32,897 nt of DNA from contig PS015013.1 in NCBI GenBank assembly GCA_048213135.1, forward strand, positions 233,218-266,114, in the 5' to 3' direction. A program made the position numbers and the translations under genes. Shown piece after piece: positions 10,648 through 32,897 of this stretch. Each line of letters begins with the position of its first letter. Positions within the stretch are counted from its first letter, which is position 1. The notes under the pieces were generated by a model. That model searched no databases and had not been told where the DNA came from. It saw only the letters and a list, made by a program, of their open reading frames with translations. The stretch is from Reclinomonas americana ATCC 50394 (lineage: Eukaryota > Jakobida > Jakobea > Jakobida).

Positions 10648-10709
10648 CGTGGCCCATCGATATCATAACAAATCGAGATTTTTCTTTATTACAAGCGGAA
10701 ATTTGTGTG
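10648..10709 (-). promoter_or_regulatory. 62-nt spacer holding the giant gene's 3' UTR and the DRC11 5' region
   Basis: The stop of the upstream giant gene (10712-10710) and the DRC11 start codon (10647) are 62 nt apart on the same strand. The spacer holds an AATAAA signal at 10690-10685. The DRC11 promoter must therefore overlap transcribed sequence of its neighbour. Confidence 0.6.
10685..10690 (-). terminator. AATAAA poly(A) signal of the giant repeat protein gene
   Basis: A perfect AATAAA followed by GAAAAA, 19 nt after the stop codon. It is consistent with a very short 3' UTR. Confidence 0.65.
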
Positions 10710-25104
<14,395 letters not shown>

Positions 25105-25277
25105 CGGGGTGTGTGAGTTTGCGAGACTTTTGCGTGGACAGATGCAATGTGGACAGCTCGAGCACTGTCCGGGTTCGGTTTTTCTTCGTTTTTGGGGTAT
25201 TGTGCGATAGATTTTTTTTGGTATTTTGCTCGAGCCGTGTGTGTGTGCGAGTGCATGCGGTAACAGCCACAGGAAAA
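25105..25277. promoter_or_regulatory. Divergent intergenic region between the giant gene and the N/S/G-rich gene
   Basis: 173 nt separate the two start codons. It includes a T run (about 25212-25219). It should hold both promoters. No known element is recognised. Confidence 0.45.
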
Positions 25278-28200
25278 ATGTCGTCGGCGATCCGTCTCCA
25301 GATTGCGCGTAACACACGGCGCACGCGCGATCGATCGGCCAACACGTCGCAGAGTGTGAACTCGCCGGGTGTTGTTTCGGGTGCCGGAGTCAGCTTCTTC
25401 AGCAACAGCAGCAACGGCAGCAACAACAGTGGTGGTAGTGGTGGCAACAATGGGAGTGGAGGCAACAATGGTGCGAGTGCGGGAGGATCTGGAGGTGCGA
25501 CTGGTGCATCGGGACCAACGTCGCCAGTGTCCGGTGGATCGTCCGGCAAGTCGTTGCAATCGTCGTCGTCGGCGAGCAACAACACCAACAGCGGTGGCGG
25601 CTCAAGCAACGGCAACAGCAACAGCAGCAGCAGCAGTAGTGCCAACGCAAAAGCGCGTGCCCTCGATACTCCAGACGCTGTACGGTTTGTTTGGTGTTTC
25701 GCGCGCGTGTGTTGCGCGACATTTTCCACTCANNNNNNNNNNNNNNNNNNNNNNNNNNNNNNNNNNNNNNNNNNNNNNNNNNNNNNNNNNNNNNNNNNNN
25801 NNNNNNNNNNCACGCGGCAGCGATCGAGAGGATGCACGTCACCAGACCGAGGGCGACAAACGGGGCGCGGACCGAGACTCCAAACACAAACGCCAGACCG
25901 TGTGAGGCCAGACCGACGACCAACAGCAGTGGTAGCAGACCGAGGAGCTGTTGTGCGACGACCAGCACAATATAACGCAGCGACGCTGGCTCACAAGCGC
26001 AAAGTCGGCGACGGGAAATCCGCAGTCGAAGACGAAGACGACGACGACGACGGTTGCGGCTGCGGTGGTGGTACCAACAGTGGTTTCAAGGGTCGCAGAA
26101 AGATGCGTTCCAGCACGTGCTGCTCCTTCTCCCAGGCACACAGCGATCGAACACAACGAGACTCGATCCACCACGTCCAGAACAAATTCCACAGACTGAC
26201 CGGCGGCGGCGACGAAAGCGTGCTGCGCAACAACAGTCGATGATTGCTGCTGGAAAGCTGCGAGTGATTGGCGTGCGGGTGCAGAGGACCAACTGCTGCC
26301 AAATGTCGCTGCTGCTGCTGTTGCTGTTGATTCAGTCGCTTCTGCTTCTGCTGCACAGTGCGCTGCTCCAACAAACGCTTCTGCAGGTGTGTCCACTCGC
26401 GGGCACTGTGAGCACACAACGAGAGAGAGAGAGAGGGAGCGAGGNNNNNNNNNNNNNNNNNNNNTCTGGCCTCCACTGTTCGCGAGGACTTCAACGACGC
26501 CGAGTGTGGGTGGGGCGAAGTAATTGTCACTAGCTCCCCGCCGCTGCCGCCGTTGCAAGAGACAGCGACCTGTGGTCAACTTGAGCAACAACAACAACAA
26601 CAACAACAACCGGAACCTCATCAGTCGTTCCAGTCGACAGCAACACCCGGACAGCTCGGCTCCTCCGAACCGCGCAAGTTCCACAGCTTCAGCTCGCTCT
26701 CCGTTCCGCGCACCCCGAGCGTGATCGGCTGCTTCCTGTCAGCTACTCAGTCGCCCGCCACTGATATCGCCGTCGGCAAGTCACCGTACGTGTGCGGAGG
26801 CAGCTTTGGTGGTTATCGCGGTCATCGCACCAGTGTGTCGGAGTTCGAGGCCAGCTCGACCAGCTTCTTTCTGTCTTCCACCATCCACCGACGCTCCGAG
26901 GTCGAGCCGAAGGCGCACACCAGATCACCGTTTGACGTGTACACCTACGTGAGTTCCAGCAGCGGATCGTCGCGCAGCAGCAGCCCAGACAGTGGATCCG
27001 ACTTGGAGGACAGCGATTTGCAAGCCGTCGAGTCGTCGTATCGGAACACCGTGAACGAGATCGCCGACATTGTCAGCAACAACAACAACAACAACAACAA
27101 CCACAACAGCAACGGAAGCGTCACTGCAGACGAGCGCGCTTTTGCCGATACGCCCACGTGTGACTCGCTACTTGACGAGCTTGCCGTTCCGGAACTTGTG
27201 CCACTGATCTTCAACAGTCCAGCCTTGACACACGCCATGGAGTCGGCAGCCAGCAGTTTGCTCCCCAATGGTGGCGACGTGGCCAAGTTTATGAGTGAGA
27301 TTCAAGGGGTGAGTTTGCGTGACCAACCAAGGTCGATGCGTGTTCCCGCACTCACGTGTTACTGTTGTTGTTGTCACAGACTATTACGCGCCTGACGGAG
27401 CGACGGGAACGCCGCAATGTGGAGCGCGAGAAGCTTCGCGATTTGGAGAACCGCCTCGGCGGATCAGCAGCACCTGGCGAAGCCCAACAACAACAACAAC
27501 ATCAACAACAACGACCACAGTCGTCGCCAAATTCAGCGTCGGTGTCACCGAGACCACCAGTGCCAGTCGCAGCTGTCGCTTCATCACAGCAGTCGCCAGT
27601 GACGGTGAGTGAGTGGGTTGGGCGGATGAGAATCACGTAGTTGCAGTGATTGACGTTTTGCATTTTGATGATAGGTGCAGACGATTGAGCAAGCAGCTGT
27701 ACAGTCGGCTGCCGCAGACGAGCCTGCGGTGTGTACTCATTTTGCCATCTGGTTATGAAGATTGTCCACTCACGTGCTGATTGTGTGCAGCCGCAGACCG
27801 ACACCAATGCCGTTCGCACAACCGACAGCGGCGCCGCTTCTGAAGCTAGTGAGCATGTGGAGACAGCGCCACAGGTATGTCGTGTGCAGTCAGCTTGCAG
27901 TCGGCGCACATGTGACTCATGGAGAAATCCGTTTGCGTGTGTGTGACAACAGGAGACGTCGCGTGACAGCTCAAGGTAACCACTCTTCCCTGTCGCCGTT
28001 GCATCTCGTGGCAAGGTGGTCTCATCATCTCTCTCTGTTAATTCTCGCGTCTGCAGTCCAGTGGAATCCCTGTCGGAGAGCTTCGACACGGTGACTGCTG
28101 TGCACGAGGTCATGCGTCAGATTGACGCACACTTGGCAAGCAAGGAGGCGATTGCTTCTCCGCAACCCCTGGTCGCACCACCACCACCACCACCACGGCC

Positions 28201-28996
28201 AGCGGCGGCGGGAGCGGAAAATGAGTTTGAGACAGCGCTGTACGAACATCTTGATCCGTTGCCCCCACCACCGCCGTCCACACATGCCCGCCCGACCGCC
28301 TCGATGAAGCACGCAGTGGAGGTTTGTACACCACCGTCAATGTGTGCGCGCGCGTCACTCTCTGTGCACCCATCTCAACATCCCACCTCCAGCTCATTCA
28401 ACCGTATCAACCAATCGCACACCCACCTGGTTCCACCACGGTGCTCTCGTCGCCGCAGCGTCTCGCCACGCTACTTGACTCGCTCCAGTCGCGTGGTCAA
28501 GGAGGTACGTGTCGCGGCAGTGAGCTTGATCGATTGATGCAGGTGGAGTGACTCATTTTTTGTGGTCTGCACGCAGCATCCACAGTCGGCACGGCACCTG
28601 TGATCCCATCGCCTGAGCGTAATGCCGCCTCTGCTACACCACCTTTGCGCTCTCCCGCGACGGCGGCAGCCAGCGATGAACGAGCGTCAATTTTGTCGTC
28701 GCCGCCCTCGTTCCCGCCTCCGCCTCCGCCGCAGCAACAGCAGCAGCAGTCGCAGTCGCAGCCTGAACAGAGTCCTCTCCGGTGCGTCCCGTCGTGTCCA
28801 TCGACACACGCGTCGCTCGTCGCCCACAGGCCTCTGTGATCTCGACAGAGCTGTTTCGACGCCGGATGAGGCACTGAGTGTGCTGGCTCTGCGGTCTCCA
28901 ATGGCACAGCGCCTGGCCGCCACCGTCATGGAGTCACGGGCGGCCCGCAATATGGTCCTGGGCAATCGGCCAGCCGGCTCACCCGCCAACAGATGA
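25278..28996 (+). CDS. Low-complexity (Asn/Ser/Gly, polyQ, Pro-rich) probable membrane protein, unrecognised
   Basis: It starts at ATG 25278 (MSSAIRLQIARNTRRTRDRS) with a long Asn/Ser/Gly-rich stretch, and the first exon ends near 25679 (LDTPDA, donor GTACGG). The middle lies on the apparently inverted piece 25811-26444, which adds a QQKQKRLNQQQ segment and hydrophobic helices. From 26465 the frame resumes (LASTVREDFNDAECGWGEVI) to 27309. Later exons are about 27380-27600, 27675-27728, 27791-27874, 27952-27976 and 28057-28322, then smaller ones to TGA 28994-28996. Features include polyQ, a run of nine Asn, a charged helix (TRLTERRERRNVEREKLRDL), Pro runs and an Ala/Arg-rich C terminus. I recognise no family; a membrane-anchored scaffold is only a guess. 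The 3' exon structure is well supported by phase, the middle is not. Confidence 0.65.
25733..25810. other. Assembly gap (78 N)
   Basis: It follows a 5' splice site (GTACGG) in the plus-strand gene, so it begins inside an intron. Confidence 0.9.
25811..26444 (-). other. Apparently inverted contig carrying middle exons of the N/S/G-rich gene
   Basis: Read on the minus strand from 26444, the piece begins with a long CT tract ending GCTCACAG, a typical intron end. An exon follows with WTHLQKRLLEQRTVQQKQKR, then a polyQ run and WNLFWTWWIESRCVRSLCAW. Further on (about 25970-25820) a strongly hydrophobic frame reads LLGLLPLLLVVGL and FVALGLVTCILSIAAA up to the edge. The flanking gene is on the plus strand. 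Reversal puts the intron tail after the donor at 25680, and the helix directly before LASTVREDF at 26465. The junction between the Gln-rich and hydrophobic frames is unresolved. Confidence 0.6.
26445..26464. other. Nominal 20-N gap
   Basis: Right edge of the apparently inverted piece. Coding resumes immediately after it on the plus strand. Confidence 0.9.
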
Positions 28997-29202
28997 AAAT
29001 GACGATCTCGGCCGGCCAAGGAAAAATACAACATCGCGGACGAAAAAAGACGAGCGTCGAGTCTCTCTCTCTCTCTTGTCGCGAATGCACGTGAATATAA
29101 GCAACAATGTCGTACGCTATCTTGCACTTTACATCCATCTGCTCCGCTCCTCTCAAGTTCCCACCCTTTCGCACTCACACACAGATACTCGCACCCTGTC
29201 GC
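28997..29202. other. Convergent intergenic region
   Basis: 206 nt between two stop codons on opposite strands. It contains a (CT)n run near 29060-29073. No AATAAA is seen on either strand and no gene is apparent. Confidence 0.5.
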
Positions 29203-30132
29203 TCAGTCTGCGGGTACCTCCACACGCGGCTTGTTCGGATTGTTGGCCAGCAACCAGTTGGCGAGCCACGCCTGCACGGAAGAAAGTAAGCGACAGCGCA
29301 CGCTCCAAGACCTACAGTGAGGTGACTGACCACCGGCTGTGCGGGCTTCTCCTTGCACAGCTCCGTGAGCGCCTGTCGCAAAATCGTCGACAGCCTCTCC
29401 TCCATGACCTCACGCGCCTCCTTGGGTCCCAACAGCGGCACACTCACTGCAACGCAACGCACCAGTGAGTATGACACAGAGAGGAGAAGAGAAGCAGAAC
29501 AAGAACACACACCCGAGGGGAAAAAGTACTTGATCTCGCGTCTTGCGCTCTCGCTGCTGTCGCTTCCGTGCACCGCATTGTACGTCGTGTCCGTGCCGTA
29601 CTTGGCACGCAGTCTTTGGCGCCGCACATGTGAGCGCCTTGAGCAAGAGAGCAAGAGAACAAGAGTGTATGCGCAACGAGTTGGGATGGTCTCGACGCGC
29701 CACCTCGACATTCGTCGGTCCCATCAACGCGCGCCAGTCCTTGATCGCGTTCTCCTTGGCCAGCACCAGCACACGCACCGGTCCACTCGTCATAAAGTCC
29801 ATCAGAGTCTCATAGAAACGCTTGCCCTGTTCAACAGCGTTGAGATGAAGAGTAACAAAATGAGTGTATATCAAGAAGGGCACCTCATGCTCGGCGTAAA
29901 AGCCAGCAGCGCGCTCTCGTGTGAGCTGCAGTCTTTGCTCGGAGACAATGACAAAGCCGGCCTCGCGCAAGTCATCGCGAATGGCCTCCTCGTAGCCTGC
30001 GCGCACTGCGTCTGGCTTGATAATCCCAAAGGTCTTTTCCACGTTGGCGAATGATTGCACCTGTGAGTGAGCAGAGAGAGAATGAGAGAGAGAGCAGTGA
30101 GCAGAACAGGAGTGAGGAGCACGCACCGACAT
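29203..30132 (-). CDS. NME5: NME5/RSP23-type nucleoside diphosphate kinase with Dpy-30 motif
   Basis: Six exons (30132-30127, 30060-29884, 29826-29678, 29613-29513, 29446-29334, 29271-29203) give 204 aa, close to the roughly 212 aa of animal NME5. All phases agree. The first coding exon has only two codons (Met-Ser). An NDK domain covers about residues 10-140: VEKTFGIIKPDAVRAGYEE at the start, MGPTNVEVAR, and the catalytic loop NAVHGSDSSESARREI with His about 126. The C terminus (ALTELCKEKPAQP, then WLANWLLANNPNKP) is the Dpy-30-like motif that separates NME5 from housekeeping NDKs. The family is associated with the radial spokes of motile cilia. Whether it phosphorylates nucleotides is not shown here, but the active-site His is kept. 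A poly-G tract and a gap lie just upstream. Confidence 0.92.
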
Positions 30133-30142
30133 GTTGGGTAAC

Positions 30143-30164
30143 GGGGGGGGGGGGGGGGGGGGGG
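30143..30164 (+). repeat. Poly-G tract of 22 bases
   Basis: An uninterrupted run of G, 10 nt upstream of the NME5 start codon and 12 nt from a gap, so poly-C on the NME5 sense strand. It could be a real quadruplex-forming element or a read-end artefact beside the gap. Confidence 0.85.
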
Positions 30165-30176
30165 TGCGACGGCGGT

Positions 30177-30196
30177 NNNNNNNNNNNNNNNNNNNN
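30177..30196. other. Nominal 20-N gap
   Basis: It separates the NME5 5' region from the 3' part of the next minus-strand gene, whose last exons and stop are missing. Confidence 0.9.
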
Positions 30197-31265
30197 TCGG
30201 CACCCAGTGGCCAGTGGCGTGCGGCCTGCAATAACCAACGGTGAGACACTGCAGTGAAGCAGGATGCAAAGATCGACTCACCAACACCGGCACACTACCA
30301 CTACTCCAGCGGGGTGCGCGCACGTGTGCGGTCCACACGTGTCGGAGCTCGGCAACCAAGGCCGACGGCATGTTGTGGTCGTCGTGGTGGTACTGCTTGT
30401 CGGCGTCACCACGGCGTCGGGCACTGGTACCTCTACGACGTCGGCCACCTCGCCTGCAACTGGCGGCAGCATGCATGGAGACCGCATGGTTGTGCACGGC
30501 GGCGTAGTGCTCGACGGCGGCAAGCAGAAACTCGACTCCGGCGCGGTCGGAAAATGAGGCCTTCTCCAGCTTCATGCGGCTGTTGGACTGGCGCTCCACA
30601 AACATCTTTGTGTGTGCGGATCTCTGTGTGTCAGAAATAGCAGCGTGGGAGGTGGGGAAAAGAGCAATCAATGTGCGCGTACCAGGTGACCGCCGTGCTT
30701 GGTGACGGCGAACGCGAGATTCGGATTGGCGTCGGCCAACTGCATGCCGACAGCAGCAAGTGCGGCAATGCGAGACCTTGGCATGGGCCGGTGAGCACTC
30801 TGGCACTGGCCGTACGCGCATCGATCGGACTGTAAAGTCGCACAAAACGAGCGAGTGTGTGTGTGAGAGAGAGAAAGAGAAACAAGGCCGCACGCGACAA
30901 TCGCTGACACACATACGCACTCAACACCAAGAGAGAGGAAAGCTGACGAAAACGACGGAAATCCAGAGATCAACTGCGTGCCGTCAACGAGGAACACGGG
31001 AAAGTAGAACTGCAGGACAGATCGAAACAAATGAGCGACAGGGGCAGAAGAGAGAACATATGAAGTGAGCGCACACTGGATCACTCAGTCTCTGTTGCTC
31101 ATTCCTTCCTTTCCCCTATCCTCACCGCCTGCACCTGCTCCGTTGCATCACTCCACGCACACGCTGCCGGAAACGCGTACGAATGACGCACGATCACCGC
31201 AGCGTGCTCTTGTGCACAAACCGTCGGCGACAAGGCGACACCGAACCATCTGTCGTGAAAATCAT
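30197..31265 (-). CDS. Unrecognised protein with alpha/beta-hydrolase-like GGH segment, 3' end missing
   Basis: Exons consistent in phase: 31265-31247, 31208-31126, 31009-30917, 30829-30683 and 30605-30282, then a stretch into the gap. The start MIFTTDEHAAVIVRHSYAFP joins exon 1 to exon 2 over a 38-nt intron and is tentative. Later come FYFPVFLVDGTQL, ADANPNLAFAVTKHGGHL and FVERQSNSRMKLEKASF, then a His/Arg-rich part. The ANPNLAFAVTKHGGHL segment resembles the end of YheT/ABHD-type alpha/beta hydrolases (NPNVxLVxTxxGGHxGF), where this His is catalytic. The nucleophile half of such an enzyme is absent, and only 111 nt separate this start from the next gene. It may be a truncated or divergent hydrolase, or the likeness may be chance. 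Confidence 0.5.
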
Positions 31266-31376
31266 GGCGCGAGAGAGTGTATGAGTGCACACATCATTCC
31301 CCACGTGTCTCATCAGTGCATCCGCCCGCTGTGTAGTGTCGTGATCGACGCAACGTACAGGCAATCCAACTTGCGA
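31266..31376. other. Short intergenic region
   Basis: 111 nt between two genes in the same minus orientation. No AATAAA or other motif is seen. Confidence 0.4.
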
Positions 31377-32897
31377 TCACGATTTCGCGTCCAGACCCAG
31401 CACAGCATCACACATGGCAAGAAGATTGCGCGCTTCGTTGACACAATAGTCGCACAAGTCGCGCTCACTCTCGCACAGTGCGCGCTCTTGCAGACTGAAC
31501 ACAGTCGACTGGAACTCTTCCGCCCTGGCCTTCCTCCTGCGGAGTTCAGCGACAAGCGGGTCGTTGGCAGGAAGCTCCTCTCTCTCCCTGCAGCGGCTCT
31601 CGACTTGTTCCAAGACGCGCACAAATCTGTCGTGCGCCTCGGGCATCGTGACCTGCAGCAGCTCGTAATCAGCAGCGCTCAGACCAGCGACCAAGCCTGG
31701 CGCCACAGCTGGCGTTGATCCTGCGGCTGCAGTGGGGGGCAGAGTAGCAGCAGACAAAGCTGGCGCTGCAGCTGGCNNNNNNNNNNNNNNNNNNNNNNNN
31801 NNNNNNNNNNNNNNNNNNNNNNNNNNNNNNNNNNNNNNNNNNNNNNNNNNNNNNNNNNNNNNNNNNNNNNNNNNNNNNNNNNNNNNNNNNNNNNNNNNNN
31901 NNNNNNNNNNNNNNNNNNNNNNNNNNNNNNNNNNNNNNNNNNNNNNNNNNNNNNNNNNNNNNNNNNNNNNNNNNNNNNNNNNNNNNNNNNNNNNNNNNNN
32001 NNNNNNNNNNNNNNNNNNNNNNNNNNNNNNNNNNNNNNNNNNNNNNNNNNNNNNNNNNNNNNNNNNNNNNNNNNNNNNNNNNNNNNNNNNNNNNNNNNNN
32101 NNNNNNNNNNNNNNNNNNNNNNNNNNNNNNNNNNNNNNNNNNNNNNNNNNNNNNNNNNNNNNNNNNNNNNNNNNNNNNNNNNNNNNNNNNNNNNNNNNNN
32201 NNNNNNNNNNNNNNNNNNNNNNNNNNNNNNNNNNNNNNNNNNNNNNNNNNNNNNNNNNNNNNNNNNNNNNNNNNNNNNNNNNNNNNNNNNNNNNNNNNNN
32301 NNNNNNNNNNNNNNNNNNNNNNNNNNNNNNNNNNNNNNNNNNNNNNNNNNNNNNNNNNNNNNNNNNNNNNNNNNNNNNNNNNNNNNNNNNNNNNNNNNNN
32401 NNNNNNNNNNNNNNNNNNNNNNNNNNNNNNNNNNNNNNNNNNNNNNNNNNNNNNNNNNNNNNNNNNNNNNNNNNNNNNNNNNNNNNNNNNNNNNNNNNNN
32501 NNNNNNNNNNNNNNNNNNNNNNNNNNNNNNNNNNNNNNNNNNNNNNNNNNNNNNNNNNNNNNNNNNNNNNNNNNNNNNNNNNNNNNNNNNNNNNNNNNNN
32601 NNGGCGGCGGCGGTGGTGGTGGTGGTGGTGGTGGTGGTTGCTGATCTGGTGGAGTGGCAGCTGCAGAAAGTGTGTGGAAGGAGGCGCATGAGCGAGGGTT
32701 ATGATACGCAGTGGGAGAAGTGGCGAGCGCCAGTTGTAAGTGTAACTTGCAGCAGTGATCGGAAGCACCAGTGGTTGAAGCAGCCACTGCTCTGGAAGCG
32801 GAGGAAGTGGAGGAAGTGGTGCAACGTGCTGCAACACAGATGTGGGTGGTGCGCTGATACAAAGGAGAACACCAGGGACGGAGTTGATCTCACCTCC
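31377..32897 (-). CDS. Pro/Ala/Ser-rich protein with C-terminal coiled coil, 5' end missing (unrecognised)
   Basis: The C-terminal exon is open from the gap edge (31776) to TGA 31379-31377. It begins Ala/Pro/Thr-rich, then turns into a charged helical region (FVRVLEQVESRCREREELP, then AELRRRKARAEEFQSTVFSL) and ends with Cys-containing helices. The gap 31777-32602 interrupts it. Beyond the gap, minus-strand sequence up to about 32845 is Ser/Thr/Pro-rich and ends in a proline run. It is preceded by an intron tail ending GTTGCAG. At 32892-32891 a GTGAGA donor follows GGAG at the window edge, so an upstream exon lies outside. I recognise no family. That both sides of the gap belong to one gene is inferred from strand and composition. 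Confidence 0.5.
   Translation of the reverse strand, partial: GGEINSVPGVLLCISAPPTSVLQHVAPLPPLPPLPEQWLLQPLVLPITAASYTYNWRSPLLPLRIITLAHAPPSTHFLQLPLHQISNHHHHHHHHRRRXXXXXXXXXXXXXXXXXXXXXXXXXXXXXXXXXXXXXXXXXXXXXXXXXXXXXXXXXXXXXXXXXXXXXXXXXXXXXXXXXXXXXXXXXXXXXXXXXXXXXXXXXXXXXXXXXXXXXXXXXXXXXXXXXXXXXXXXXXXXXXXXXXXXXXXXXXXXXXXXXXXXXXXXXXXXXXXXXXXXXXXXXXXXXXXXXXXXXXXXXXXXXXXXXXXXXXXXXXXXXXXXXXXXXXXXXXXXXXXXXXXXXXXXXXXXXXXXXXXXXXXXXXXXXXXXXXXXPAAAPALSAATLPPTAAAGSTPAVAPGLVAGLSAADYELLQVTMPEAHDRFVRVLEQVESRCREREELPANDPLVAELRRRKARAEEFQSTVFSLQERALCESERDLCDYCVNEARNLLAMCDAVLGLDAKS
31777..32602. other. Assembly gap (826 N)
   Basis: It is flanked by Ala/Pro-coding and (GGT)n repeats, so low complexity probably broke the assembly. 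Confidence 0.95.
32603..32640 (+). repeat. (GGC/GGT)n trinucleotide repeat
   Basis: About twelve units of GGC/GGT at the gap edge. On the minus strand this encodes a proline run (or His in another frame). It is probably longer in the genome. Confidence 0.85.

Noticed and set aside
25113-26243. Plus-strand frame read through the 78-N gap as one protein
   Set aside because: The frame leaves the coding exon at a GTACGG donor near 25680 and passes through intron and N. After the gap the coding signal is on the minus strand.

Overview
This is nuclear DNA from a unicellular, flagellated eukaryote. Genes are split by many short GT-AG introns (about 35-120 nt, often GTGAGT or GTGTGT to CAG). Third codon positions are GC-rich, and polyQ, polyN, polyS and Lys/Gly tracts and long CA microsatellites occur. 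Two genes encode motile-cilium proteins (a DRC11/IQCA-type AAA protein and NME5/RSP23-type NDK) and one looks like the gamete fusogen HAP2/GCS1. I cannot assign the lineage from sequence alone. The scaffold has eight N gaps: 4877-5724, 6292-6311, 11794-11813, 12521-13218, 25733-25810, 26445-26464, 30177-30196 and 31777-32602. The exact 20-N gaps are probably nominal sizes.

Layout: (1) 1-671 (+), 3' end of a coiled-coil protein. (2) 752-3435 (-), HAP2/GCS1-like, eight exons, tail-to-tail with (1). (3) 3656 into the first gap (+), a RhoGAP-like protein with an MGQCC lipidation-type N terminus, head-to-head with HAP2. (4) 5725-6060 (-), unrecognised fragment. (5) 6232-10647 (-), DRC11/IQCA1-like, 21 exons. 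(6) 10710-25104 (-), a giant multi-exon membrane protein: signal peptide, a long series of Pmp-type NGGA repeats, a Cys-rich block, about nine membrane segments and a cytoplasmic tail. (7) 25278-28996 (+), a low-complexity protein. (8) 29203-30132 (-), NME5. (9) 30197-31265 (-), unrecognised, with an alpha/beta-hydrolase-like GGH motif. (10) 31377 to the window end (-), 3' end of a Pro/Ala-rich, coiled-coil protein.

The most useful observation concerns the assembly. Two pieces lying between gaps (11814-12520 and 25811-26444) carry exons on the strand opposite to the gene that flanks them. Reversing each piece restores the strand, the intron halves and, in the first case, the reading phase and the expected order of membrane segments. 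Both are best explained as contigs scaffolded backwards, so automatic gene models for genes (6) and (7) will be wrong.

Biologically, the window joins a predicted gamete-fusion protein, two axonemal proteins and a very large repeat-built surface protein. Gene spacing is tight: 62 nt between the giant gene's stop and the DRC11 start, and 80 nt between the stops of genes (1) and (2). Nothing shows that these genes act as one system. The plausible common theme is flagellate cell biology and the cell surface.
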